DNA of 64,000 nt from Trichoplax sp. H2 (GCA_003344405.1 NOWV01000177.1:98766-162765); one strand, 5' to 3'; counted from the first letter of the stretch, positions 51,343 to 64,000 are shown. Numbers and translations are program-made. Notes: generated from the letters alone by a model not told the origin.

Positions 51343-51750
51343 TTTATGTAAAGCCTGTAGCTTACTTAAAAACGTAATAAAATTCATTTAAATGGGGATA
51401 ATCCAAATTGATATGCTAGCTATATTTGTAAACTGCTATCTCTGTTCAAAATTTAATTTACTTCAACAGTAATAATTAATTAACTACCCAAATTGAGCCG
51501 TAGTGCATATTAACTTTTATTATTGCATGCTATTCGGAAATTACAATATTGGCTAGAACGGTAGGCTAGTATAGGTCTATCTTACTTCATCATTAATAAT
51601 TAATATATAATTATCTATATAAATTTAGCTGTCCTGCATATTAGCCACTTTTGTTGCAAGCTATTCAGCATTTAAAAATCTTGGCTAGGAGAATTGGTGA
51701 ACATAGTTACCCTCTTGGCTTATTTATACAAATGTAGGAAAACTAGATTA

Positions 51751-52202
51751 TGTTGAGACCTCGGGTTAATAATATAGTAGATTAGCGGTGTTAGATACAC
51801 CCTATTTTGTGTTATGGGTATCACAAACAAAAGTGAGGGATGACAATCATCCCTAACTAGGAGCCCTGCACTTGCAGGAGCCATATTGAACGCTAAGTAG
51901 AGTAAGGAATAGTATAGGGAAGATTAAGTAGGATTTTACTTAAATTGACTGAAACGGGAATTTAATCAACATGTTTGTTAATAATCCTTTCTATGAATGT
52001 ATAAAAGGCCAACTCCTTTGAAGGGAAGATAGGTTAGTAGCCTTGAGCTAGCTGTGTATGTAGTTGTGTTATCTTAAGTTCTACTACTGTAATATTCAGC
52101 AATTACATTTGAGGTAATAAACTATTTTTAACCGCTACTTTGAGGGCTTACTTCGTTATGTGACTGGATATTGTAGGGCTGAAATTAGTACTTATTACTA
52201 CA
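51751..52202 (+). mobile_element. Candidate solo LTR, family B
   Basis: A 452-bp stretch starting TGTTGAGACCTCGG and ending ATTACTACA (TGT...ACA). It has a TATA box (TATAAAAGG, 52000-52008) and AATAAA about 110 bp later (52116-52121), the same layout as the family A LTRs. The flanking 5-mers are GATTA (51746-51750) and GAATA (52203-52207), a target duplication with one mismatch. There is only one copy in the window, so the ends rest on structure alone. Confidence 0.55.
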
Positions 52203-52877
52203 GAATACTGTCAAGCATAAGACATTAAGATTGCATAAATCGAATTCTATCTATGCTTGGGTAAAAGCTCGAGTCACTTTTCCATTTCTAAATGTGGCAT
52301 GCTTAAGCTCGAATTCGAAATTAATGATCAAAATTTTCGACTGCAATCAAGACAGTACTTATAAATAAGCCAGCGGGAGAATGATTTTTTAACAGTTATC
52401 ACGGCTCTTTATTTCCGTAATCTTAGCAAAACTCTAGCGATAGTTTAAAGAATTACTTGCAAGGAAAATTTTTTTCCATTGAGTATTTGTAGAATAGCAG
52501 TAGTTATTTAATGCTGATTAGAGCATTCCCGTTTTACGCCTGTTTAATATCGATAAAACTCGTAGAATTCTTGCATTGCGTCAATGAATATCGAAAGAAA
52601 TTTAAATTCTGAAATAAATTTTGAAAGTTGATTAATTGCAATTGCTTGTCAAAAAGATCGTGAGGACAGAATTTGCACTTTGGATGCGTTAGTATGCAAT
52701 AATCTTATAATAATTCATTAGCCTATGAGTACAAATTTGAAGAAAAAATTGAGATACTTGGTAAAGAATTTGCTGATATTGAAAACGGAAAAGATGTTAT
52801 GCTGAATTTTAAGGAAAAGGAAACCATTATATAAAATTAAAGAGCAGAAATTACTTTGGAACCTATTAGAATTATCA

Positions 52878-54162
52878 TTATATCATTCTAAATATTCTAT
52901 CAATGATTGAAATAAAAAAATTGATAATTGGATTAGAGCTATGGGTAATCTTAGAATATCGCGATCGAGGCGATAAGCATGATCTTAATTGAACGCCTAG
53001 TGATTGAAATGATTTATCTATAGCTAGTGTTAATTCAGGATCCAATTGATTTTGTTTCTGGTAGTAAGTTTGTTGTTTTTTGATCAGTTCAATAAGCTCT
53101 TTCAGTTGATTGTCACTATCAGCAAAAATGTCTTCATTAGCCCACAGGAGGAAGTTATACATTTTCAATTTTCTCAAAGACTCATTTTCAAGTTTTGCAG
53201 CTTTTCGCTTTCCAGAACTTTTAGCTTTTTTTATACTGATTTCACGGCGTATAGTTTGCATACGACGTAGCAATATTTTTAATTCTGTTGATACGGGCGG
53301 CTGGTTATCGCTATTAGCTTGTTGATTCGATTCATCAAGGGAAGGACTACACTTGATAAAGGTTGCATTGACTATTTCATTTAGTTTCTGTGGATAATTT
53401 TCAGCCAAGGTATAAAAATCTCCCTTGTATTCTTCTTGAAATTGTTCTGACAGTGCCAAATGCAATTGCTGTTCAACGCATTGTAGATAGGGAGATGTAG
53501 AATAAGGTGGTAAGGGTAGCCGATCCTACAAGATTATGAAATGAAAATGTTCAAGTTTTAGTGGTTAGTCTTATTGAATGACTTAAACTGATCAAGATGA
53601 GCTATTATTGATTGACACCGTAAATTTTTCTCATATACTGTAAGTCATCACCATAATTTTAAATAATGATGCACAATTTGCAAAATTTTATCTATTTTTG
53701 TATTGAATAGCTCTGATTATTATACTAGCTTATGTCTGATCATAAACTAGTTTTAGTAATGTTATAAGATGGTTTTCGTCAAGTAAATGAGACTATTTTC
53801 TATCTAATCCTGAATTACGCAACATCCTCGAAGACAGACCATGATGGCAGCTATTCGTGAAAATAATCAATTAAAATTAGCTTATCTGGAGCTTATTTAA
53901 TCTTAAATTTTAGGACTAAATGGCTATTTCTTTAAAAATATAGTACAAATTAGCAACTTTAGAAGCTGGAGGATGCATCATGACATTTTATACAAGATTA
54001 AAATAGACAAAATTTAAATTTCGAGTGTTATCTAACCTTCGCTGCAGAAGAATTGAATACTGAAATAAAGAAAGCCAAAAGAATAACAGGAACCAGTAAA
54101 AGAACAGCTTTGAATAAATTGCTGCTATCAGAAAAGAACGGCTTCGGACTTTCTTCAGTCAT
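52878..54162 (-). CDS. Unrecognised single-pass membrane protein, 257 residues
   Basis: Two exons in phase 0: 54037-54162 (ATG at 54162) and 52878-53525. The first exon encodes a short N-terminus and one strong membrane segment (about residues 19-36, AVLLLVPVILLAFFISVF), fitting a type II signal anchor. The rest would lie in the lumen or outside: a possible glycosylation site NAT (residue 95), a Lys/Arg-rich helical stretch (about 123-165), a second charged helix (about 180-205), and a hydrophobic amphipathic C-terminus (INFFISIIDRIF). Cysteines lie near residues 58, 101 and 225. No known family motif was recognised. The upstream half of exon 2 (DRLPLPPYSTSPYLQ) is open in the same frame, which supports the splice. 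It is convergent with the carboxypeptidase gene. Confidence 0.7.
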
Positions 54163-54360
54163 ACTTGCTAATTAGTCTATGCTAGAGTATTACCAAAATT
54201 AAAAGAGAAATTTAGTTAATGCATATCAAGTCAAAAATACCGAAGTTGCAACTCTTATTCTAGAAGCAAACATATGATAGAGATTCCAGCTTATTTTCTA
54301 TGGCATATCAACTACAGATCGCTTTTTACTCTATCTACTTGATAGGACAATGTTCAATTA

Positions 54361-54480
54361 ACGTATTGTAGTAGTTTCAGCTAATTACAGCAGTAATTGA
54401 AGTACGGTAGCATTAAGAAGTAGAATAGTGTATACTATACTTATAATGCAATTTTATGATTGTTGATGACGAAGCGGTGC
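54361..54480 (-). repeat. Dispersed repeat, family D, copy 1
   Basis: The reverse complement contains tacttcaattactgctgtaa, ttagctgaaactactaca and gcattataagtatagtat, matching 61621-61755 in order with substitutions. Noncoding. Confidence 0.65.
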
Positions 54481-55784
54481 ACCTATACCAATCGTACTAT
54501 GTGTATGTAAGGCCGCTCTAGTCGACTTATAAAATTATGTTTTTATGTAATGTCTTGATATAACTGTTAGATAAAATGGAATTGTTATCGTGGAGATGAA
54601 GTCGTTTATGCGGTTTATCTTAGCCGCTTACGACTGTTACTTCGAGGGAAGAAACGTGGATTCTTTTTTTGTCAAGCCTTCTATTAATAAGCAATACTTT
54701 TAAAATTAAACACGGTGTTTGCCTGATCTTGTATCACGGTATAGATTAGCTCAATTTTAACAATTCAGTTTAGATTGGATAATTGTAAACTTAAAGGGCT
54801 GCAAAATCCACGCACTACAGGTATATACTGGATTTGAAAGGTAAGAAATGTAAAAATTAATCTTAAAGAATATATAATTTTAAGCCTATCTATAATAAAT
54901 CACGTAGATGGTGAAATAATTAATTAAATAGTTGTATTAACTAATAAATAGTATCACTGTGGAATACTGAAATTCAAATCGTCTAAAAATTTGAAAATGA
55001 TCATCTTACAGGCACTAGCCCATGTCGGTCAAGTTAGGAGAATCAAAAGCTACGCATGATTTTTATATATATGTCATATATATATATATAGAACTACTGT
55101 TTCATCATATTGTGAAACTGCCGTTAGGAAGCAATTGCAATAATTACAAAGACATCTTCCAGCTCTTATAATCATCTTATAGCAAGGAATTTGATTTAGA
55201 CGGAAATCTAGAACGAAGTAATAATGTACATTGCAGGTAATGCATGAAAAGATGCTTGGCTATGGACTTTTTTAATATACATTTGTTTTAATGTGGACTA
55301 TTTTAATAATGCCGGAGTTACGATACAGAATCCATGTAATCATTGCGTAAAAAAGAATAAATTTTGATATTGATGGGCGTCAGAATGAAATCAGAAAGGA
55401 TTGGTTGCTCTGGATAATCAAACTGTAGCTCTAATTCATTATAGAATTGATTCAATAGCAAATTTGATGATTATACATTAGTGAAGTTGATTGCATTCAT
55501 AATCATAGGGCAAATTATTTGATTTAAATAACTGAAACCGAGCTACATACTTCATATCGTTACTTTAGTAAACTTTCTTCCATTGCCGGTTGTTACAGTG
55601 TTAAATACTGTATTACAGTAGAAATATCTATGTTAGGATAATTCTGTTAGACTATCCTTATTTAGTTAACTTCTAATTTGGGTATACTGTGTTTTAATAT
55701 AGCACTGACTTTTTATGACAGTGACACTTATACACATACTGAAATTATAATAGTTATAATAGGGAATGCAAATCATCTACTTAC

Positions 55785-56105
55785 AGTTCGAATCATTGTG
55801 ATTGTAATTTATTTATGGTAGACTGTAAATTATAATGGAAATGTTCCATGATAGGACATATCGTAATCTGACTATTCTGTATTAGTCATTACATGTCTAT
55901 ATTCGTAAATACTGTTGTCTGCATTAAGAGAGCAGTAGCTAAAATTAATATCTAATTCAGTAAATGATTCCAATGTTAATTGTATTAACTATGACTCATG
56001 AACTATTGAGGAGTAGTATATAAATACAGTATATCGTGAAATAAAGAGAATTTCTCCAACTTAGTGTTTAACGTAAAATACGAGGCGTTCAAGTCTTTGT
56101 GTAAT
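55785..56105 (+). repeat. Dispersed repeat, family C, copy 1
   Basis: Shares ordered blocks with 63098-63126 plus 63685-63940: ggacatatcgtaatctgac, atgactcatgaa, tgaaataaag and gaggcgttcaagtctttgtg, each with differences. It contains a TATATAAATA and an AATAAA, so it may be a third LTR family, but I cannot place its ends. Confidence 0.5.
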
Positions 56106-56340
56106 CTGCTAGTAGAGCAAAAGTGTTCGTGATAGTGCAGATATCGTTCCTTGATACGTGGTTCAAGGAATTGACTTATTGATCGTATATTGCGTTATCT
56201 TGTTGCAAAGCTGTTTTGTGACACCGGTATAGGATACCTTGGCCTTATTTAGGGTTTACATCATCAGCAATAGAAATTATTTTTAAAATAACGAAGAATG
56301 CCCTTTCTTTTATTGGATAGGGTCTCTAGATTGTTAGTTT

Positions 56341-56520
56341 TTTAGATTGTTGTGCCTGAGAAAAACAGTATTAGAGAAATATGTATAATTAGAGATTGTC
56401 AGTTATAGAAGTTGCTCTTTAAAATGATGAAACGATGTCTTATACTTTTGTTGCATGCGGTCTTTTTAGATTGTGTTACCAGAGTAAATCAGTACTAAAT
56501 AACAACAATTGAAGATTGCT
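56341..56520. repeat. Diverged two-copy tandem repeat, 123-bp period
   Basis: tttagattgttgtgcctgag at 56341 and tttagattgtgttaccagag at 56464, followed by related blocks ending agagattgtcag and gaagattgctaac. Confidence 0.5.
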
Positions 56521-59093
56521 AACGGAATTGCCGGAATAGATTTACTGTTATGATTCAAAATAGTGCTGAGAAAAATCATGTTGGCCTAATGCGGCGTGAA
56601 ACTGTCATTAAATTTGTGATAATCATCCATAGTAATTATGAAAATAATTTGCAATCGTTTTCTAGACGGCCCAAATAGCCATTACTAGATTTTCAACTAC
56701 TAATATTCGCGATCGATTTCACGTTAATTTTCCAAAATTTACTGTAGCTAGTAGAATGGCCATTCCACTAGTATAGCCTCTTTCACAATTTAATTTTGCA
56801 CTATGCTGGTATCTAACAACATTTTTAATCATTCTGTTATCTATATCAAACTCTCATTGCATAGGCTATAAGCTAGTAAAGACTGAAGGAATCATCTTAA
56901 ATTAATTATTAATGACTAAGATTTTTTATTAATTTTAAAATGAAAACTATCTCAAATACTAACATCTATTAATCGTCAATAAATAGGAAAAAGATTTGCA
57001 GATGTATCGAATTTGTGATACACGAGTACATTAAATACATGATTGGTTGCAACAATTTCCCAGCAGAATAGGAAACATTTCTTAGAAATAAGACTATGAA
57101 ATTGAAATGAAAGATAAAAGTATTCTAAAGTTAGCTAGGCGTTAGAGACATTATCCGACTTATAGGATTAAAAGCAGCGCTAAATAATCGAAATACTTTA
57201 ACTTCTTATTGCCCTAAGATTTTATCGATGTTTTGTAGTCCAAGTAATGAGAATTGATAAAAAAATTTCTAGCAGTATCAATATACGAAAATATTGTATT
57301 CCTGGTTAGTTTCCCTCATTATTAACGATGTTACTATCAATAAAGAGTCGCCGTAATCTTACATATGGGAACTAATTTTAAGAAAGACATGCTATCTTGA
57401 AATTTTACGCCAACGATAATTTTTTGACACTTTAATTGAAAGCCATTATAGCTTTCTATAAGCTTGATATCATTTTAAATGGCAGAAACTGTCATCAGGG
57501 AAAGTGATTATTTTTAAAACATTGCTTCAAAACTAGGCTATGATAACATGATCTATTGATTCATGTATTTTTCCTATTTTAAAATGAATTATTTCGAGGA
57601 AACTATCTTTATGATATCTTATAGGTAAAATAGTATTGCCTCAACATAGTAAGGTATATGTAAAGAGAATTTGGCTCGTTCGACTATTCGCTCTAAAATA
57701 GATCTTCACTGCTATCTTAACTTTGCTCGCCAGCACAGATCATCACGTAATAATACGGATTTCTTTTGTAAAAAAAGGTCTATGATCAAGGACATGATCT
57801 ACAAAAGTTTGATCATCATGCACGGTGATGATATAATATAGGAAAATTGCTTCTTTCAAAAATCCTTTATGTAATCATACTCCGAAAAGGATGGTTATTC
57901 ATGTCTAAAATAAGCAATTATGAATGGCTCGTATCTTCAACCTTAAAATGTTATAGCCATAAATTGTTTTGATAATTCTATACGAACATGATATCGAATT
58001 TGGGTGATTTTCATTTTATTCAGTTCAGGATAAATCTGACTTCATCAAACTAGGAACATCCACTTTAGATTAATGATATTCTTTCAACTAGTAATGTATT
58101 AAAAGTGTATATAGACTGAATCAGTTTTTCAAATAGGTCAGTTTCGCAAGCAAATTTTGATTTAAAAATCAATCTATTTTATAGAGTTTTATAATCTTAA
58201 TTCAAGGAATAGTAGGATAACATGGTTAGTAAAGTAGATGGAACTCTACATTTTAATGTTACTCTGTAACGTGCTTTCAAGTAGATAGGAATTGGAGGGA
58301 GTTTAATGCACGACTCTTTCAATAAAAGTTAGGCCTCATAGGACCTGAAAAATAACTGACAGATGAGCTAAGTAAACATTTTAATCAAAGTCATGATGAA
58401 TAAGAAATTTCTATTCTTAAATTGATCAATTTGAACTTGTAAAGAGTAATCTGTCGCGTTATCGATATGATGCGCAGGTTGCTTTAGTTAGCTAAATTAA
58501 ATTCAAAAGACAATCCATTTATCAAAATCCTATCATGATAGAACTTTGATTGCATGGACCGGAACAAAAAAAGTTCATCACGTAAGTATATTGGACTAAC
58601 CTCAAAGTTAAACAGTGTGGTTGGACGGCCAGTTGCTGAAGTAAATTTACTAATAAGATAATTAAGTTGGAATGAGACTATAAAGAGGCATTATGATGAA
58701 GGAGTGGACAAGACGTTACCATGGAAATAATTGAAGATGTTATTTGCTCACTGTTATGCACGCTAATATTATTGATTTGACTCTCACAAACAAGGTTAGA
58801 TGTATCTACAGCACGTTGATGCAATAAATCGAATTAAAATCAATAAGAATTTAGATATCAAATAGTAATTCTATGTCCAATCATCGTGTTATGGGCCTAC
58901 ATTGCAAATAATAGACCGTCCATCTTTAGTCTTTCATGGATATTTCTCTGTGACAGCACATACGAGTACTTAGATTTAATTTTTTATCGATCTGATGGTA
59001 AACCTTTACTTTTGCGGCGGCGTTGATCAAACGATGTTATTAATTTATTTGTTCCTATCACCATTGATTAAGCGTGTGATTCCGTGTACAAAA

Positions 59094-59750
59094 TGTGGCC
59101 TAAGCTCAGTTTTTCTTCTTATTAGAGCCAATCTTCATATTTAATTTATCTTTAGTGGTAAGATAGATAAGTTTATGATAGTCATGCTAAATTACATCAG
59201 GATTAAAAATATCTATCGAGATATCGCTTAGGGTGAAAAAATATTAAGATTTTTAGACAGTTTTAGTTTAGTTTTGATGAGTTTTGATTTAGTGATTTTA
59301 CAAAATGCCAAGTAATTTTGTAAAATGACGGATTTTTTAATAAATGCGGTAACAATTTTATTGTCAAAGTGAATGAGATGAAAGCACCTCTCCAAACTGA
59401 TCAATTTTCCCCATCATTACTTGCTTTTAGATATACATAACTCAGTGTACAAAATGTTGGCTGAGCTCAGTTTTTATTCAATGATAAGGTTAAGGTCTGC
59501 CTTAATATCTAATCTATTATCACCATTAGTGTTAAGACAAAAAAATTTACGAGAGCTATTGTTTCATACACCATGATTAAAAATAGCTATCTAAATATCA
59601 CGTTGGGTAAAAACTATATTCATAATTTTAAGTAGTTTTAGATGAGATTAGATGAATTTTGATTTAGTGCTTTAAGCATCGACGTGATTAGGTTAAAAAT
59701 TTTACTCCAAGATGATTAGTTTCAGCACCATTACTTGCGATTAGATATGA
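59094..59750. repeat. Two-copy tandem repeat, 351-bp period
   Basis: gtgtacaaaatgtggcctaa at 59094 and gtgtacaaaatgttggctga at 59445. Later shared blocks include gattaaaaatatctatc, agttttgatttagtg and cattacttgc. Noncoding. Confidence 0.75.
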
Positions 59751-60447
59751 TATCAGTAAATGTTAATTAATTAATATGATTGATAATAGAATATTTTTAT
59801 CCCATTTATTTTCTTGTGCATATATATTTTAATTTTATGTAGTTTTAATTAAAGGTATAATCAGTCTAATTAACCTCACGTAGACTACTACCTTGATTGG
59901 TAAAGCGTTATTTAAAACTGCCGGTGGCAGTACGTAATTAAAAGCAGATGATCGTTGATAATCATTCGAGTTACCTTTTCTTTATAGTTTAAGCTCTTAA
60001 CATAAGAGATAAGCATCATCTGGACATAAAAATTATAATTTCATATAGCAAATGTAGACTTAAGTCTTTATTTTGTAAGTCTGTAAAGATGACAAGCCAC
60101 ATTTTATTTGAATTTCATAAAATCATAAGGACTGTTGCAATATCATTTAGACTAATTTTAAAGATAAAATGTAGCTTATCTAAATAAAATTAGATTAAAG
60201 CCGCAGAATTAATAACTAAAATCCTTTGAAAGAATATAATCAATGTAATTAAAAAATTAAAATCTTATAGAATGCCTTGATAAAACATTCTCATATTGTA
60301 ATTACGCTACCGTAACCTATAGATATGGCTTGATTTTTAGATTTCCTTAATATTTGTAGACATTTAACGAATATATTAAGCGGAAAGGATATTTTTAGCA
60401 AGATATAAACGGGAATTTTTTGTAATCTATGATACTATATTTCATAG

Positions 60448-60580
60448 TTCAAAGCTTGGAATAATATTTAGTAGTCATAAAGGCGGTCTTAACGATTTAT
60501 TATAATTCTCACTATATTTTTAGTTCAAAGCCTGGAATAATATTTAGCAGTCAGGAAGCGGTCTTCTACTGCTACTTCGG
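60448..60580. repeat. Two-copy tandem repeat, 85-bp period
   Basis: gttcaaagcttggaataata at 60448 and gttcaaagcctggaataata at 60533, both continuing through a gcggtctt block. Confidence 0.75.
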
Positions 60581-61620
60581 TACCTGTGATCAGCGACTGC
60601 ATTTATAGAACTGAAAATTTCTAGTTTATTATGTCCAGGTAGTAAGTCTACAGTATTCTTATTACTTTATCTAAGATTGATATTTATTAAATCGACTGTA
60701 CTTAAATAGATGTGTAATAAAACCTGTTCTACCAATGTTAATTAGAGTATACTGCTTGGCTTTTACAACTCTTGAGGTTCGTAATCGTCTAACTCAAAAT
60801 CGGAGTTATTGAAATTTAGCTAATCTATAACGTGATACGAGATCAGATAAATAGCATGTTAACCTCAAAAGTATCGTTCATTAATAGAACGCTTGACAAA
60901 GTAAGAATTCGATTTTGTTCCCTCATAATAGCAGTCGACAGTGGCTACAATAAACCAGATAATCGATTTTGTCTCCACGATAGCAATTTCAAATTATTTA
61001 ACATTTTGTCACAATTTTACTTCTGCGACAAGGTAACGCACAGTAAAAGTCTATAAGTAGCTACTGACCTAAACGCCCTCTTACTTAATGTTAAACACAC
61101 AGAAAAAAAGACTGTAAAGATGAAACTTTTATTAGCAAAGATACATCTACAACTTTTTACCGCCACTGAGCTCAAATGTTCCCGTTTATATAGGAACCGT
61201 CTAATTCGTAAACAACGACAGTATTATTGTTATACCTTACCAGGAGAAACATCTCGAACTGAGATGATCCTTTTTACATAGCTTTTCCATCAGTAAATAT
61301 TTTGAATCTCTTACTCATACTTAATTTTAATCTAAGCTCGTAGGTTATCTAATTCAACTATCATCAACTAGAACTTGAATCATCTTACTGCTATCTGTCA
61401 CACAATAACAATCAATATTAAGTATGTAATGAACTATTACAAACAACATCCACGTTAAGGCATTAATTACCTTACCCGGCACTACAAATATGGATATTCT
61501 CCATACTAGTTACTACTGTACTTAGTAAACTATCCTAATAAGGCAACACCGTAATACATTTATATTAGACATTACACCATAACATCACCTAATATAGCCG
61601 ACTGCTGTGGGCTTATATGA

Positions 61621-61755
61621 ATATTATAAGTACGCTTACAACGTTTCATCGGTAGTCATGAAATTACCTTATAAGCATAGTAGGTAATTCTTCTTCTTAT
61701 GGCTACCGAACTTCAATTACTACTGTAATTAGCTGAAACTGCTACAAGATCACAC
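61621..61755 (+). repeat. Dispersed repeat, family D, copy 2
   Basis: Inverted relative to the copy at 54361-54480. Shared blocks: accttataagcatagtag, gctaccgaacttcaattac and ttagctgaaactgctaca. Confidence 0.65.
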
Positions 61756-63025
61756 AAGTAATTTTATAATATCAGAGATACTGATTTTCCATCGATTGAG
61801 ATACTATGTAATAGTGCAACAAGCTCTGTCAGACAAGGTAAACTTCCTACAACAGCAGATCTTAGAAAGAAGAACTAAGAACAACGATGGCAGAAAAGCG
61901 AAGCTACTTAAATGCGTTATCTGATTTTTTACAATATAATAATTGCGAAAAACATCACTTAACACTAACAAAACTTAGTGCGAGAATATAATTCTAAGAT
62001 TGGTATCACATTCTACGAAGCTGAAATCAACATACATGAATTATCACAAACATTACTTATATGTACCTGGTATCGTCAACAGCCATAGATTTTGGCATTA
62101 TTTTTAAGTTATCTAATTTACTTCTATATAATTATAATATATCGACAACGATAGTTTATCTAACAGCTTCACTGCAGGATAGTCTCAAGCAATTTTCTAT
62201 CATTTCCTATAGAATAGTTAATATTATACTGAAAGATCTTGGCATCAGATTATTCTTTTAATTCGACATGAATGTGCGGTAAGCAGTACTTGGAGTGAGA
62301 TAATTTTAAATTAGCCATTACTAAAGGCGTAGTCTAGAGAATGATATGTGGCTTTTTCCGTGCAATATTTAGTATTTTGTTTCAGGATTTTAGTATCAAA
62401 TTCTACTAATTAGCTTATGTCCAAAATACTAATGTAGATAGTATTGCGACTTTTCTAATAGAATAACTAATGATTTACTTGTCCTTTTTAACACTAAATT
62501 GTACTTGTAATTGTACAGGCGTACTTGGTTGAATGAAATTTGCATCGTTACGTGGGAAACAATATGATCATTATCCTATCTTTTCGTATTATGTTAAGAT
62601 TTTGAGTAAATTATACATAGAACTTATTCTTTACCTTAAGTAAAAAGTATCATGAGTTCTTTTGTTGGCTTACAATCTCAGTGAATAACTAGATGGTCTG
62701 TTATTATTGTCTTAAACATCTTTCAATTCGTATCGTTCAACTTCATGTCATTTTGAAAGATAATAGCAATAAAAGCATTGCATACAAAAGTATAATAAAA
62801 GTCTTGGGCATAAACGAAGTACTACTAACAATAGCGAAGCTTGTTTCTTACGGCGTCAAATAAAGCCTCTGATATAACAGAGTGCCATAATAAATGTTAA
62901 ACATATTTATATATTGGTTTATTATAAATAATACAGTTAGAAAAGTACCAATCTTAGGTTGAATTTAAGCTGGTAATAGTGGTTTTAATGTCATGCCAAT
63001 GCGCTTATTCTATCATGCTTATCTG

Positions 63026-63046
63026 TCACGGTACGAACTACCGTGA
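63026..63046. other. Perfect 8-bp hairpin
   Basis: TCACGGTA, loop cgaac, then TACCGTGA. It is GC-richer than its surroundings. No known regulatory hairpin was recognised; it lies about 80 bp from a solo LTR. Confidence 0.4.
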
Positions 63047-63097
63047 AGAAATAGCTCTTTAAATTTGATCAATGTAATATAGTGATAATATATTACA

Positions 63098-63940
63098 ACT
63101 AGTTACTTACAATAGGAATTACTCTATGTGATATAAACCAATCATGAAATTCCAAATTTTTAGAAAGATAAGGGCTTTATTGAATCTTATACAAAGAATA
63201 ACTACACACAGCTCTACTCTAGCCGAATACTACTACTAAAGACTTCTACAACGAACTAATAGAATAATCTAACGTTGCATGCTTTTATACTTTTCGTAGC
63301 ATTCGCAGCTACAATCCGCATGGTAACCTTTTACCTTATTTTACACATAGTTAAATTATTCTTAGTAAGACTGTTCTACTGCGGACCATCATTAATCCAA
63401 TATGGATACGACTACAGTACTTACGTAGACATTATTCACACCAGTCCAAGCATAATGAATTAACCATATCCTAATTTATGATTTACAGTTCCATTTTTAC
63501 CTATAGCCTTATTAGTAACTTAACACTTTAGTGTACATGGTCATCTGTACTCTAGCATAGAGTCTACACCACTACAGTCTATAGTTATAGCTGCCGAATA
63601 TCTCTTAGGATAAATATACAGTATACCGTACATTATACTAGACATGGCTAACAGTCTACAATCACAATACTAAGTTACACTACACTCTAATTATAAATGT
63701 GTTACTGTAAATTTTATGCTGTGCTGTAATGTGCACTGAAATGATTTAGTGAATGGACATATTGTAGTCCGACTGTGAAAAATTAGTTAGTAGATGTTCT
63801 CACCTTAGTATTTTTATAAGATGACTCATGAATGTTAGCTGCTGTAGAAGGGTATACAAGCGCGTCAGATAGTTGAATAAAGTAGTACTCAATTGTCTAG
63901 TGGAGTTTAATATAGAATCAAAGGCGTCTAAATTCTTGTG
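63098..63940 (+). repeat. Dispersed repeat, family C, copy 2, interrupted by a solo LTR
   Basis: The right part (63685-63940) aligns with the copy at 55785-56105. The left part (63098-63126, gttacttacaata...) matches the start of that copy (ctacttacagttc). The LTR at 63127-63684 sits between them, so it inserted into this older repeat. Confidence 0.45.
63127..63684 (-). mobile_element. Solo LTR, family A, copy 3, perfect 5-bp target duplication
   Basis: A 558-bp copy. On the + strand it starts TGTGATATAAACC and ends GTTACACTACA. The 5-mer CTCTA flanks both sides (63122-63126 and 63685-63689). Same orientation as copy 2, and it keeps the TATA and AATAAA positions on the minus strand. It differs from copy 2 at roughly 15 positions in the 189-bp antisense frame. 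Confidence 0.9.
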
Positions 63941-64000
63941 AGTAGGGATACTGAATCCGCAGATTTTAGAGATTTAGAGATTTGTTTTACGTTATCCTTG

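Larger units (their letters stand above)
49865..52877. other. Intergenic region with assembly gap and LTR
   Basis: It separates the convergent carboxypeptidase and membrane-protein genes. It contains the duplicated segment around the N gap (50119-51342) and a candidate solo LTR (51751-52202). No further gene was seen. Confidence 0.5.
54163..63126. other. Gene-poor region with repeats
   Basis: No spliced gene could be assembled. Contents: an inverted repeat pair (54361-54480 and 61621-61755), an AT microsatellite (55064-55091), a dispersed repeat (about 55785-56105), and tandem duplications at about 56341, 59094 and 60448. The single frames at 60832-61056 and 62061-62261 have no recognisable motif. 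Confidence 0.4.

Overview
The window is nuclear DNA from an animal. It is strongly AT-rich, and its genes are cut into many small exons by GT-AG introns. I rebuilt the genes by reading exons across splice sites and checking that phase is kept at every junction. The best guess for the organism is a placozoan (Trichoplax or Hoilungia type): small intron-dense genes, ciliary WD40 genes and invertebrate AMT-type ammonium transporters. The sequence alone cannot prove this. No bacterial features, CRISPR arrays, rRNA or tRNA genes were seen.

Layout, left to right. (1) 1-2044 (-): 5' part of a POC1-type centriolar WD40 gene, cut off by the window edge. (2) 2045-4587: intergenic, with a dense palindromic TACTGTAC/GTACAGTA array. 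(3) 4588-5985 (+): a five-exon gene for a 116-residue protein I do not recognise. (4) 6027-10194 (-) and 13788-20741 (-): two AMT/MEP/Rh-superfamily ammonium transporters in tandem, each nine exons and 472 residues, with all eight introns at matching places. (5) 20742-28101: intergenic, with a solo LTR. (6) 28102-38772 (-): a 32-exon, 990-residue EF-hand plus WD40 protein of the WDR49/WDR64/EFCAB8 type. (7) 38773-48171: a gene desert with a decayed LTR, a telomere-like motif and one orphan exon candidate. (8) 48172-49864 (+): a secreted M14 N/E-subfamily metallocarboxypeptidase with a transthyretin-like domain. (9) 49865-52877: a near-identical duplication on both sides of a 20-N gap (probably two haplotypes placed in series), then a candidate solo LTR of a second family. 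(10) 52878-54162 (-): a two-exon gene for an unrecognised single-pass membrane protein. (11) 54163-64000: no gene found; several repeat families and another solo LTR.

The genes do not form one pathway. POC1 and the EF-hand/WD40 protein both point to centriole and cilium biology. The AMT pair arose by local tandem duplication. The most interesting structures are three solo LTRs of one family, with 5-bp target-site duplications (two perfect, one with a mismatch), and introns that seem to have grown by tandem duplication of units starting inside the upstream exon and carrying its splice donor, clearest in the WDR49-like gene.
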